Assembly (NCBI GenBank): GCA_009912575.1
Contig: WNDP01000016.1
Coordinates: 1-46,000, forward strand
Source of the DNA: Acinetobacter bereziniae
GTDB taxonomy: Bacteria > Pseudomonadota > Gammaproteobacteria > Pseudomonadales > Moraxellaceae
Length of the DNA stretch: 46,000 nucleotides
Direction of reading: 5' to 3'
Positions 7,981 to 15,133 of the stretch are shown here, in pieces. The number at the start of each line of letters is the position of its first letter. The stretch's first letter is position 1. The position numbers and the translations under genes were made by a program. The notes under the pieces are model-generated. The model had not been told where the DNA came from, made no database searches, and saw nothing but the letters and a program-made list of their open reading frames with translations.

Positions 7981-8297
7981 TGATGCTCTCCAATCGTTTG
8001 GACACGAGTGGCTTGAGCAATTTCATACAACCATTTTGACTTATCTGTTAAGTCAATAAATTCATAGTCATATGCTGCATCAAGAAATGCATTTGCTTGA
8101 GCGATAGCTGTGCTGAAATCGTGTTGATTAGTTGCATTGCGAATAGCTTTCACAGCTGAGGAAATTTGTGCGACAGCCTTGTTTTTGTAGAACCAGTGAT
8201 CATTCACTGCTGGTTGAGCAAAGTCATCAGCGTGTAAACGTGCATATACAGTTTTATCAAAGCTTGTCGGCTTAGTTTTAGACGAAGATTTATTCAT
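7977..8297 (-). CDS. Hypothetical 106 aa protein, first gene of the leftward operon
   Basis: The ATG at 8297 has GAGG 6-9 nt upstream and is the first gene after the predicted leftward promoter. The protein starts with a basic Ser/Lys-rich tail and is then mostly helical (AVAQISSAVKAIRNATNQ, AIAQANAFLDAAYDYEF). It has no known domain. It should be switched off by the CI-type repressor, since operators overlap its promoter. As the first early gene it may take part in excision or replication of the element, but this is a guess from position. Confidence 0.65.
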   Translation of the reverse strand: MNKSSSKTKPTSFDKTVYARLHADDFAQPAVNDHWFYKNKAVAQISSAVKAIRNATNQHDFSTAIAQANAFLDAAYDYEFIDLTDKSKWLYEIAQATRVQTIGEHQ

Positions 8298-8330
8298 GGT
8301 TACCTCAAAGAAAACTTAATTTGTTTAATT

Positions 8331-8381
8331 AAATTAAGACAACTTAATTTTATTGTCAACATAAAAATTAAGACAAGTTAA
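8331..8381 (-). promoter_or_regulatory. Leftward promoter with two repressor operators
   Basis: On the minus strand, TTGACA (8359-8354) and TAATTT (8336-8331) are 17 nt apart, a good sigma-70 promoter for the leftward operon. One 14-bp operator, TTAAGACAACTTAA (8334-8347), fills most of the spacer and the edge of the -10 box. A second, TTAAGACAAGTTAA (8368-8381), lies 8 bp upstream of the -35. Both match the sites flanking the rightward promoter near 9.1-9.2 kb, so the adjacent repressor should silence this promoter. Confidence 0.75.
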
Positions 8382-8414
8382 TATTTTTTGAAGTCTATGA
8401 TTTTTGAGGTACAA

Positions 8415-8440
8415 AAAAGCCTGCATATGCAGGCTTATTT
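8415..8440 (-). terminator. Terminator of the repressor gene
   Basis: A 16-bp perfect palindrome, GCCTGCATATGCAGGC (8419-8434), is flanked by A6 on the left and TTATTT on the right. It follows the repressor stop at 8450 and could work in both directions. Confidence 0.7.
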
Positions 8441-8449
8441 AAAAAAGAA

Positions 8450-9091
8450 TTAAATAAATTTTTTGGGTGGAGTAAATTTTCCAACATATTTACCTTTGTA
8501 AATAAAATCTTCTTTCAATGGGATGATATTAGGATGGAAATTCTCATTTAATGCCTTCAAATGTAAGCTGTTAAATTCTCTTACTAGAGCCTTAAAAGTA
8601 GCCTCATCATCCTGACATACCGCAATCATTTCCCCATGCTGAACATTATCGAAGGGTATATCTGGATTTATACAAACAAAATCTCCATCCTTAAATTCTG
8701 GTGCATTACTAATACCTTGACAGATTAAATAGAAACTATTTTTACTAGCATCAGGCGGTGCAGGTAACCACATTTCAATTTCATGAGGTGCAATGCTTTT
8801 AACGTTAGTCATTGTTCCGCATTGAATATAAGTCAAAACTGGTAACATTCTGGTTACTGGTCTGAAGTCTGATACATTCTCAATATCTTCAGTTTTCCCA
8901 TACATAATAAAATCAATAGTTGTATCGAGATTTGGTGCAAGTAAAGTTAAATGTTCATGCTTGGGCGTATTAACATCATTTTCCCAATTAGATATTGAAA
9001 CATCCGAAACACCTACTTTTGATGCAAGTTCTTTCAGAGTAAATTTCTTCTGTTTACGCAGCTTTTTAATTCTAGTGCCTACAGTTTCCAT
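8450..9091 (-). CDS. CI/LexA-type self-cleaving phage repressor (XRE + S24 peptidase)
   Basis: A 213 aa repressor. An N-terminal XRE helix-turn-helix spans about residues 5-60 (IKKLRKQKKFTLKELASKVG, VSDVSISNWEND). The C-terminal S24 domain has a Cys91-Gly92 cleavage site, catalytic Ser128 (in CQGISNAPEFKDGD) and Lys167 (in ATFKALVR). Cleavage residues are present, so RecA-stimulated self-cleavage after DNA damage is expected. The Ser is followed by Asn rather than the usual Met. The gene lies between two promoters, each with two copies of the 14-bp palindrome TTAAGAYAASTTAA, the probable operator. It keeps the element's two operons off until SOS induction. Confidence 0.9.
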   Translation of the reverse strand: METVGTRIKKLRKQKKFTLKELASKVGVSDVSISNWENDVNTPKHEHLTLLAPNLDTTIDFIMYGKTEDIENVSDFRPVTRMLPVLTYIQCGTMTNVKSIAPHEIEMWLPAPPDASKNSFYLICQGISNAPEFKDGDFVCINPDIPFDNVQHGEMIAVCQDDEATFKALVREFNSLHLKALNENFHPNIIPLKEDFIYKGKYVGKFTPPKKFI

Positions 9092-9122
9092 AAAAAGAAC
9101 CTTTAATGAACGAATAAATAAA

Positions 9123-9185
9123 TTAACTTATCTTAATTCTTGACGTGGAAAGTTAAATTGGGTTTAATAAATTAAGTTATCTTAA
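9123..9185 (+). promoter_or_regulatory. Rightward promoter with two repressor operators
   Basis: TTGACG (9140-9145) and TTTAAT (9163-9168) are 17 nt apart and drive the 144 aa gene. Operators TTAACTTATCTTAA (9123-9136) just upstream of the -35 and TTAAGTTATCTTAA (9172-9185) just downstream of the -10 bracket the promoter. Read on the other strand they are TTAAGATAAGTTAA and TTAAGATAACTTAA, matching the two leftward operators except at the central position. The same region must also hold the repressor's own leftward promoter, so autoregulation is likely. Confidence 0.75.
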
Positions 9186-9199
9186 TTTTTGAGACCAAC

Positions 9200-9634
9200 A
9201 TGACATTAGATGATGCTAAAAAACTGTTGAACTGTAGATTTAATTACGAGTTGGCAGATCTTCTCGGAATTACAAACGCAGCTAATGCAGAATTAAATAA
9301 AATCTATCAAGTATTTTCTTTATATTTTGAAAAATTGAAAGAAATTAATGAAATTGTTAAAACTGGTGATGAGCAAAAAATTATTAGTATTTCAAAAGAT
9401 ACAAATATGTATATCCAAAATGGTATGAGCTTAGCTGCGATAATGGCTAACTTAATTTCAACGCCTTTGTTTAAAGTAAAACGGAATGTACATGGCGATG
9501 TATTTACTGATAAAGATGGGCATCCTGAGATTTTAGTTGATGATTCTGGGATGCAAGTTCTTGATATTGAAGGCTTAGAGAATGCATTAAAACAGACCCA
9601 TGAAGGTTTTAATGGTTCAAATACCAATTTATAA
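9200..9634 (+). CDS. Hypothetical 144 aa protein, first gene of the rightward operon
   Basis: The ATG at 9200 follows GAGACC and the last operator. The first 50 residues (MTLDDAKKLLNCRFNYELAD, LLGITNAANAELNKI) resemble a Cro- or CII-like helix-turn-helix, in which an XRE-type antirepressor begins with a short 'lysine-x-lysine-LGITxxA' helix pair. A helical middle and a C-terminal part with VFTDKDGHPEIL follow. A regulatory DNA-binding role fits its location directly opposite the repressor, but the match is weak. A 36-bp palindrome separates it from the next gene. Confidence 0.65.
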   Translation: MTLDDAKKLLNCRFNYELADLLGITNAANAELNKIYQVFSLYFEKLKEINEIVKTGDEQKIISISKDTNMYIQNGMSLAAIMANLISTPLFKVKRNVHGDVFTDKDGHPEILVDDSGMQVLDIEGLENALKQTHEGFNGSNTNL

Positions 9635-9643
9635 AAAATATTA

Positions 9644-9679
9644 AACAGTCCTTAAGTTTTTAAAAACTTAAGGACTGTT
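9644..9679. terminator. 36-bp perfect palindrome between rightward genes
   Basis: AACAGTCCTTAAGTTTTT (9644-9661) is followed at once by its exact reverse complement (9662-9679). As RNA this is an 18-bp hairpin whose tip would open at the A/T centre, followed by CTTTG rather than a long U run. It may be an intrinsic terminator, an RNase processing site or a protein-binding site. It lies 9 nt after the 144 aa gene and 15 nt before the next start, so it covers the whole leader of the large membrane-protein gene. Confidence 0.6.
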
Positions 9680-9694
9680 CTTTGAGGGATATAT

Positions 9695-11323
9695 ATGTCA
9701 GTAAAAACATTTGATTGGTCAGATGAAATCAACCAGGTAGTGACAAAAAGCTTAGTAACAACTTTTGGTCTTGACTTTTTATTATTTGAAGATAAAAAAG
9801 GTGGAGATGTTGATACTATTAATAATGTCAGACAAGGCATATGGGCAACAGAAGAAGAAAAGAAAAAGTATGAGAATCGTGAAAAATATGATTCCACTGC
9901 TTATCATCAACATCATAATTATATTCAAAAAGGGCGGAATGATAAACAAGCACAAGAAAATGGAGCTTTGAAAGATAGCTATCGTAAAGATAAAAATCTA
10001 TTCAAAGGTCAAAACCGTGATTTGGATCATGTTATATCAGCGCATGAAATTCATAATGATGCTGGAAGAATACTAGCTGAACTGGATGGAGTAGCCTTAG
10101 CTAATCAGGACTCAAATTTATCATCAACAACGAGTAGTATAAATAGAACTAAAAAACAACATTCGGTTGATAAGTTTCTAGATAATTTACCCGAAACAAT
10201 TAATAATCGCGAAATTGAACTAAGTAAGTTAAATCAAGCGCTTGAGGGAATGCCGCAATCTACGCCACAAGAACGGCATGAGCTTCAGCAAGTCCAAGAT
10301 AAAATTAGAAAAAAACAGCAATCATTGGATGAGCTTAAACAAGTTGATAGCGAATCCATGAAAAAAGTTGATCAAAAGGCAAGAGCTGAAACTGAGAAGC
10401 AGATAAATAGTTATTATCAAAGTACCAAGTTTTTTAAGGCAAGTTTAACATCTGCAGGGATTACTGGTTTAAAAATGGGCTTAAGGGAGACATTGGGGCT
10501 TATTCTTGCTGAAATTTGGTTTGAAATAAAAGCTGTAATTCCTTCTATATACGCGAAGTATAAAACAGTTGAATTTAGAGTTAAAAACTTTTTAGATGAT
10601 TTAAAAGACACGGTTTTAAATATTATTGAACGTGTAAAGCACCGGTTTAAGGATGTAGTTTCTAGTTTTCGGGATGCAACAATTGCAGGTATTTTTTCAA
10701 GTCTTTCAACAACGGTATTGAATATTTTTCTTACAACAACAAAGCTTTGGGGGGAAATCATAAGAGAGAGTTGGTTAAACTTGATAAAAATTATGAAGAT
10801 GGCATTCTTTAATCCAGAGAATTTATCTACTGGTGAATTAACTAAAGCAACTTTCAAAATCCTTTCAGCAAGTATTGGTTTAATCATAGGTATGCTAATA
10901 CATGAAAGTTTAGCTGCTCTGAACTCACTGCATTTAGGAAGTTTAGTTGTTGACTTTGTGAGTGCTTTGACAAGTGGTATTGTAATTCTGACTTTAAATT
11001 ATTTCATTGAACAAAGTGAAATAATGCAGAATTTTTGGGCTTATTTAGATCGAACTAAAACTAAATATGAAAAAGTCTTAGATAATTTCAAAGAAATTAA
11101 TAAAGAGTTAGATCGCTATATTCTCGAATTGACTCAATTAGAGTTTGGATTAAATATTGATGAAATCTCAAAATTTACAGAACAACTTACAAACTCTAGT
11201 TCTGAGTTGGAACGTAATATACTTTTAAAGCAAGAAATAGCGAAACAGGAAATTAAACTTCCATTTGAAATGGGAAATGCTGAAAGTACGCAAAATTGGT
11301 TATTAGGATTGGTTAGAAATTGA
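9695..11323 (+). CDS. Large membrane protein with HNH-like motif, candidate defence effector
   Basis: This 542 aa protein has three parts. Residues 1-160 are soluble and contain an HNH-like motif, LDHVISAHEIHNDAGR (Asp111-His112, His117, His120-Asn121-Asp122), preceded by a His/Tyr-rich stretch. Residues 165-240 are a charged coiled coil (INNREIELSKLNQAL, then QQVQDKIRKKQQSLDELK). Residues 245-440 are amphipathic to hydrophobic, with probable membrane segments near 388-410 and 416-437, then a soluble helical tail. The LDHVISA-EIH-D pattern is one I have seen in uncharacterised enterobacterial island proteins; the function is not established. The next gene overlaps it (TTGA) and encodes a cysteine-cluster protein. 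A membrane-anchored nuclease or abortive-infection role is inference. Confidence 0.7.
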   Translation: MSVKTFDWSDEINQVVTKSLVTTFGLDFLLFEDKKGGDVDTINNVRQGIWATEEEKKKYENREKYDSTAYHQHHNYIQKGRNDKQAQENGALKDSYRKDKNLFKGQNRDLDHVISAHEIHNDAGRILAELDGVALANQDSNLSSTTSSINRTKKQHSVDKFLDNLPETINNREIELSKLNQALEGMPQSTPQERHELQQVQDKIRKKQQSLDELKQVDSESMKKVDQKARAETEKQINSYYQSTKFFKASLTSAGITGLKMGLRETLGLILAEIWFEIKAVIPSIYAKYKTVEFRVKNFLDDLKDTVLNIIERVKHRFKDVVSSFRDATIAGIFSSLSTTVLNIFLTTTKLWGEIIRESWLNLIKIMKMAFFNPENLSTGELTKATFKILSASIGLIIGMLIHESLAALNSLHLGSLVVDFVSALTSGIVILTLNYFIEQSEIMQNFWAYLDRTKTKYEKVLDNFKEINKELDRYILELTQLEFGLNIDEISKFTEQLTNSSSELERNILLKQEIAKQEIKLPFEMGNAESTQNWLLGLVRN

Positions 11324-11580
11324 TAGCATTTCCATGTACTCAGTGTGGAGCCTGTTGTAGGCACGTTGATTTATCAGAATTGACAAAGTTTTTAGATCGT
11401 GGTGATGGTATTTGCTATCACCATGATCTGAATTCACATCTATGTAAAATTTACGAAAATCGTCCAGAAGTATGTCGAGTAGATACCTATTATGAACAAC
11501 ACTTTAAACAAAAAATTTCTTGGGAACAGTTTATACATCTTAATTTGATCGCTTGTAAGCAGTTGGACCAGCTAGAGTGA
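11320..11580 (+). CDS. YkgJ-family cysteine-cluster protein
   Basis: This 86 aa protein starts at TTG 11320, overlapping the stop of the large membrane protein (TTGATAG). Seven cysteines form the family's metal- or Fe-S-binding pattern: CTQCGACC (Cys6, 9, 12, 13), GICYHHD (Cys32), LCKIYENRPEVC (Cys42, Cys52), plus a late Cys. It is shorter than many YkgJ proteins but complete in motif. Proteins of this family are often proposed to handle a metal centre for a partner. The tight overlap suggests it modifies or supports the HNH-like membrane protein. The role is inferred from context. Confidence 0.75.
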   Translation: MIAFPCTQCGACCRHVDLSELTKFLDRGDGICYHHDLNSHLCKIYENRPEVCRVDTYYEQHFKQKISWEQFIHLNLIACKQLDQLE

Positions 11581-11700
11581 TTGATCGAATATATTTTTTA
11601 AAGCCCAAAACCATTTGATAAGGTTTATACCCTTCATCTGAAGCCAGTTGAATAGAAACTTCAGTCTTGTGGTGGACTGCTCTTAATAGGCTAAAAATAA
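11575..11700 (-). pseudogene. Possible coding remnant on the minus strand
   Basis: Between the YkgJ-type gene and the next small gene, the minus strand has an open frame without a good start whose translation looks protein-like (LLRAVHHKTEVSIQLASDEG, then YKPYQMVLGFKKYIRSI). It runs on antisense into the YkgJ 3' end. It may be the end of a degraded phage or element gene. Support is only the look of the translation. Confidence 0.25.
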
Positions 11701-11757
11701 ATGATATATAATTTGTTTTGTATTAAGCATTATTTTTTTTGTATGCAATTGTTTTGT

Positions 11758-12012
11758 ATGGAAATTATCTGCAACAATATTATTCATCTTGAACAAAATA
11801 GGAAACCAAATGCTAGCGCTGCAATTTTCCCCGCAATTATTGTATTTCCTATCATCTTTTTAGGGATAGCATTTTTTCTAAATTATTTTTTTAACACTGC
11901 TTATTATATTTTAGTTGGAATATTTATTTTTCAATTTATTATTTGGTGGTTTAATTTTAAGAAGAAAAAGAGAAAATTTAACAAGCTATTGGAGCAGTGT
12001 CACTTCGACTAG
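11758..12012 (+). CDS. Small two-helix membrane protein
   Basis: The ATG at 11758 gives 84 aa; a longer frame from 11701 adds an implausible Cys/Phe-rich start. The protein has a short polar start, two hydrophobic segments (about residues 21-44 and 49-66) and a very basic C-terminus (FKKKKRKFNKLLE), consistent with an inner-membrane protein with both ends in the cytoplasm. No family is recognised, and no strong ribosome-binding site is visible. Confidence 0.45.
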   Translation: MEIICNNIIHLEQNRKPNASAAIFPAIIVFPIIFLGIAFFLNYFFNTAYYILVGIFIFQFIIWWFNFKKKKRKFNKLLEQCHFD

Positions 12013-12250
12013 ATTTTTAAACTCAATATCATTGAATTCTGTTAAATTTTCATATTTCATAAAGCTATTATAAACACTTTATACTTTCTCAAGAAGTCTA
12101 TTCTGGCTCATTATCACTGCGTATCCGCTTTGGCTTAATAAAAGAAAATTGAGTCATACATCATCTACATGAAGATCATGATCTATGTGATTGCTAATGA
12201 GGGTTTATTTCTATAAACCCTTTCATATTTTTTCATTGGAGATGTTTGGT

Positions 12251-12550
12251 ATGCCAACATGTTGTCCATATTGCAAGTCTACTCAAATACATCGAATATT
12301 TGTTTCTCATCAGCAGCAAGTCATTCATTTATTTTCAAATAAGACATCAATCTCAAAGCTTGGCTTAGCAACCATGTTCATTAAGCGGCTTTCATCTGGT
12401 TCATCATTATCACCTTGGATGTTAAAATTGGCAGAAGTGATATTGAGTGGCTTAATTGATTATTTAGTTGAATTGAGACATAGCACTTCGGAATCAGGAA
12501 TTGTAATAAAGTTCTATTGTGAATCTTGCCATCGCAGTTTTAATACATGA
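12251..12550 (+). CDS. Zinc-ribbon hypothetical protein
   Basis: About 99 aa if translation starts at MPTCCPYC (12251); starts at 12242 or 12191 are possible. The protein opens with CCPYCKSTQIHRIF and closes with FYCESCHRSF, two Cys-x2-Cys knuckles that make a split zinc ribbon. A serine-rich, mildly hydrophobic middle (LSSGSSLSPWMLKLAEVILS) lies between. Zinc ribbons of this type often bind nucleic acid or protein; no specific role is apparent. Confidence 0.55.
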   Translation: MPTCCPYCKSTQIHRIFVSHQQQVIHLFSNKTSISKLGLATMFIKRLSSGSSLSPWMLKLAEVILSGLIDYLVELRHSTSESGIVIKFYCESCHRSFNT

Positions 12551-12676
12551 ATTTGGTAGATGATCGTCATGGCTTTAAAATAGACTTGATAGAAGACTAA
12601 CAGGTTTTCATGTGTATTTTTAAGTTTTGTTCTTATATTCTAAAGTCACAAGGAATGATGAAGAGAACTATATATA

Positions 12677-12710
12677 AACCGATGTGTTGAGAGGCATCGG
12701 TTTATTTTAG
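12677..12710 (-). terminator. Terminator between convergent genes
   Basis: AACCGATG (12677-12684) and CATCGGTT (12695-12702) form an 8-bp stem with a 10-nt loop, followed by TATTTT on the plus strand and preceded by an A/T-rich tract (TATATA). It lies between the zinc-ribbon gene and the leftward gene ending at 12740. Confidence 0.6.
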
Positions 12711-12739
12711 TAGAAATCTTGATTTTTTTGATTTAAAAA

Positions 12740-13333
12740 TTAAACGAATCGATAGAGTTTCCCATCAATTTTTAAGTCAACATGTTTAATTTGCTTTTCA
12801 GGACAAGCAGGAGTGATTAAAACGTCTATATCGCTATCTGTTATAGTTTCACCTTCTGGTCCCCATGAATCGACCATACAGGAATGACCATCTTTAGATG
12901 TAATCTGTACTTCCTCAATCAAGATATCTGGATATCCAATAGGTTTACCTAAAGTGATAAATTCGACCCATGCAGCGTTTTTAGAGTTCATGCTGTACAT
13001 GAAGTAAAGACGAGGTACCTGTCGATTCTCACAATCAGCACTGTATTCATCTGCACCACAAGATTGAACCTTTATTGGTGAGTTTGTATTGGTTTGAATA
13101 CTCTCAGTCATTTCTGGTTGATTTAGAGAATCCTCATGACTATCTTCTGGCATGTCTGGTTGGTGGGCAGTCATTGTTCCAACTTGCGAAGCGTGTATTT
13201 GATCAGGATTAATATCTGATGGAACGTTGCTGCTGATTGGTGATTGCTTAGATTGATTCCATACAAGATAAGCTATTCCAGCAAGGGCAATAATAATGAT
13301 CACATTGAAGATAAGCTGCAGATGATTTTTCAT
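12740..13333 (-). CDS. Membrane-anchored periplasmic hypothetical protein
   Basis: A 197 aa protein with an N-terminal membrane anchor or uncleaved signal (about residues 8-25, IFNVIIIIALAGIAYLVW). A long linker rich in Ser, Pro, Gln and Glu follows (to about residue 90), then a folded C-terminal domain with several cysteines (SCGADEYSADCEN, GHSCMVDSW, ITPACPEK) that could form disulfides outside the cytoplasm. The ATG at 13333 has an AAGGATAA-type ribosome-binding site. It is the last sizeable gene of a leftward cluster of small envelope proteins. Function unknown. Confidence 0.65.
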   Translation of the reverse strand: MKNHLQLIFNVIIIIALAGIAYLVWNQSKQSPISSNVPSDINPDQIHASQVGTMTAHQPDMPEDSHEDSLNQPEMTESIQTNTNSPIKVQSCGADEYSADCENRQVPRLYFMYSMNSKNAAWVEFITLGKPIGYPDILIEEVQITSKDGHSCMVDSWGPEGETITDSDIDVLITPACPEKQIKHVDLKIDGKLYRFV

Positions 13334-13509
13334 GTAATTATCCTTTTGATATTCTATAAAGTTAGATCACGTTGAAACTCATTTAGAACGAATAAAATGT
13401 TTCACCCATCATGAAGAAAATCAGCAACTCATTTATATACAGAAATAAATAAGCAGTTGTAATGACTCATAATGTTGAGGTCTTTGGCATGGATGACTCA
13501 GTATCGTTC

Positions 13510-13629
13510 TTAGGTGGAGTTACCTAGGTTTTTAAGCCTAGGCATACCTATTTCTTTTTTGATCATGGATATAAGCAATAATCGAATGAGCGCAACGATT
13601 AAAAAAATGAGAATTATAGCGAAGCACAA
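13510..13629 (-). CDS. Possible 39 aa single-pass membrane peptide
   Basis: A short open frame starting at TTG 13629 inside the 3' end of the 148 aa gene, in the -1 frame. It encodes a strongly hydrophobic helix (FAIILIFLIVALIRLLLIS) followed by a basic tail (MIKKEIGMPRLKNLGN). The topology is realistic and the neighbouring genes also encode tiny membrane proteins. A non-ATG start and no clear ribosome-binding site keep confidence low. Confidence 0.3.
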   Translation of the reverse strand: MCFAIILIFLIVALIRLLLISMIKKEIGMPRLKNLGNST

Positions 13630-14060
13630 GTCTCAACTAGTTCTTTAGCAAAAGCTTTATTGGCTTTTGTAGATATGAACGAAGCCATTTTTTTATTGTT
13701 AATAAAAACATCAATTTTTTTGGCTTTTCCTAGATGAGCGATAAGTTTGTTCCAATCATTTGCATTCAGTCTGGATCGTGTTTCAGTGGGTACATCAAGG
13801 GCTTTTTCATCAATGATAAAGCTGAAAGATGATTGCTTATTAAAGCTTGCATACGCTTTACTTCCAGTTGAGAGTTCCACTGAGTGATCAACGTTTAAAA
13901 CACCGCCACTGTTGCATGAAATGGTCAATTTTTGGTTTTGACCATTTTGGAGGGAATACAAACTAAAGCCTTGTGCAAAACTATCTTGCCAGATATTGGG
14001 CGCTGCTTGAGATGTGGAATACATGCACAGTATGAATGCCATTAATGTGAATTTTTTCAT
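13614..14060 (-). CDS. Secreted/periplasmic hypothetical protein
   Basis: A 148 aa protein with a classical Sec signal peptide (MKKFTLMAFILCMYSTSQAA, cleavage near SQA-AP). The mature part is about 128 aa, beta-rich, with two cysteines (ISCNSGG and the C-terminal ETCASL) that can form a disulfide. The start at 14060 is supported by AGGATC-type sequence upstream. It belongs to the leftward cluster of small envelope proteins. No family recognised. Confidence 0.65.
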   Translation of the reverse strand: MKKFTLMAFILCMYSTSQAAPNIWQDSFAQGFSLYSLQNGQNQKLTISCNSGGVLNVDHSVELSTGSKAYASFNKQSSFSFIIDEKALDVPTETRSRLNANDWNKLIAHLGKAKKIDVFINNKKMASFISTKANKAFAKELVETCASL

Positions 14061-14093
14061 GAGAAGATCCTATAGATATTTTTAGATTGGAAT

Positions 14094-14318
14094 TTATTTA
14101 GACCGAAGGACTAAGCCACCGATGATTACCAGAATAAGTACGCCACCAATGAATTTACCCACAGATGGGAACATGACTGCTGGCCAAATCACGCCTTGCC
14201 CTAAGTGATAGGCAAATGATTTATAGCTATGTTGACCCCAAAAGTTTTGATAAATTGCAAACAGTAAGCCGATAATCAAATAAGAACGGATTAACCAAGA
14301 AGTAATAGATGTATTCAT
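14094..14318 (-). CDS. Small inner-membrane protein (two helices)
   Basis: 74 aa with two probable membrane helices (about residues 8-26 and 49-71) joined by a polar loop (QNFWGQHSYKSFAYHLGQG). Its ATG overlaps the stop of the 43 aa gene (ATGA), so the two are co-translated. Function unknown. Confidence 0.6.
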   Translation of the reverse strand: MNTSITSWLIRSYLIIGLLFAIYQNFWGQHSYKSFAYHLGQGVIWPAVMFPSVGKFIGGVLILVIIGGLVLRSK

Positions 14319-14446
14319 TTATTTCCACCAAACGCATATTGAGCAAGTAAGTAAAACAAACCAAAAACAATCATCATGCCGATGAATGGCAGACCCAGAA
14401 AGCAAATGACTGCAACAATACAGATGATTCCAGCAATAGCTCTCAT
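14315..14446 (-). CDS. 43 aa membrane protein
   Basis: A small gene with ATG at 14446, encoding MRAIAGIICIVAVICFLGLP followed by a second hydrophobic stretch (MMIVFGLFYLLAQYAFGG). GGGAGTAAG lies just upstream as a ribosome-binding site. Its stop overlaps the next ATG. The composition, ribosome-binding site and coupling support a real gene. Confidence 0.55.
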   Translation of the reverse strand: MRAIAGIICIVAVICFLGLPFIGMMIVFGLFYLLAQYAFGGNK

Positions 14447-14449
14447 GGC

Positions 14450-14704
14450 TTACTCCCGCATACATTGCAAACTGGTTTGCACCATATCGTTTTGAAAGGC
14501 TTCAGTTTGGCTTAAGGTGTAAAGATTGTTTTTAAATCCTTCCTCTCCGTACTTAGCCTCTAGCTTTTGATAGACACATTTACAGGCAGATCGCTCCATA
14601 CCTGTAGATTGGCAACCTCCAAGAAACTCTCGTTCAGCTTTACTGGCACAACCGAGTGTTATGAGTGAACAACCAATGATTAAAATTGAAGTTTGAATTT
14701 TCAT
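14450..14704 (-). CDS. Small lipoprotein
   Basis: About 84 aa when started at 14704 (MKIQTSILIIGCSLITLGCA), right after AGGGGGAATG. A start at 14707 is equally possible and a longer frame reaches 14749. The lipobox LITLGC predicts lipidation and membrane anchoring. The mature part contains five cysteines (GGCQ, SACKC, LQCMRE) and is helical. It ends 4 nt before the next small gene, so it leads the leftward cluster. Confidence 0.65.
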   Translation of the reverse strand: MKIQTSILIIGCSLITLGCASKAEREFLGGCQSTGMERSACKCVYQKLEAKYGEEGFKNNLYTLSQTEAFQNDMVQTSLQCMRE

Positions 14705-14749
14705 CATTCCCCCTAATTTATTGTTATTGCTTATTTTGGAATTGATCAT

Positions 14750-14930
14750 TTCAACAGCATGACAAAATGCAAAGACAAAGGCGTCCTATTCCAAGGACGA
14801 ATAAGTCTTTAGATTGAATGTCTGTTGAATGAAAAACTAGCTGTTATGCCAAAGGCAGGGTAATAGTCGATAGAGGTTTAGAGAAAAGAGTAAAGATAGA
14901 TAAAATTTAGTCATGGTTGACTCCTTAGGT
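14750..14930. other. Intergenic stretch without a gene
   Basis: No convincing open frame. It holds the presumed promoter region of the leftward envelope cluster (minus strand) and leads into the structured RNA region to the right. Confidence 0.4.
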
Positions 14931-14933
14931 TAA

Positions 14934-15133
14934 GAAGTTCTACCAACTTACTGCTAAATAATGGTGGCAGAACGAAAAGGGGTTAGCAGACTGAACCTAA
15001 GAATCAGCACACCCGAAGGTGTCCCCCTCCCGTTCTACCGCAGAGGGAGCACGAGTGTTCACACTAAAAAAATAGGGATATTTTAGTGTACTTAGGAAAC
15101 GGTCTGCTAAAACCGACTGACAATGTAGGTCAG
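14934..15133 (+). ncRNA. Highly structured RNA, C4-antisense-like candidate
   Basis: About 200 bases with dense nested pairing and no open frame. An outer helix TTAGCAGAC (14983-14991) pairs with GTCTGCTAA (15102-15110). Inside it CCTAAG (14996-15001) pairs with CTTAGG (15091-15096). Within this are three hairpins: ACACC-CGAA-GGTGT (15009-15022), CCCTC...GAGGG (about 15025-15047) and ACACTAAAA...TTTTAGTGT (15061-15089). Flanking hairpins are GTTCT..CCA/TGG..AGAAC (about 14938-14972) and CTGAC/GTCAG (15117-15133). The tandem hairpins with a TTCTACCGCAGAGGGAG segment recall the C4 antisense RNA of phages P1/P7, but I cannot confirm the family. The strand is assigned from the resemblance; the inverted-repeat structure exists on both. 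Confidence 0.5.

Noticed and set aside
9307-9627. Minus-strand frame of 106 aa opposite the 144 aa gene
   Set aside because: It is antisense to a gene with promoter, operators and ribosome-binding site, and its translation is Ser/Ile-rich without any domain.
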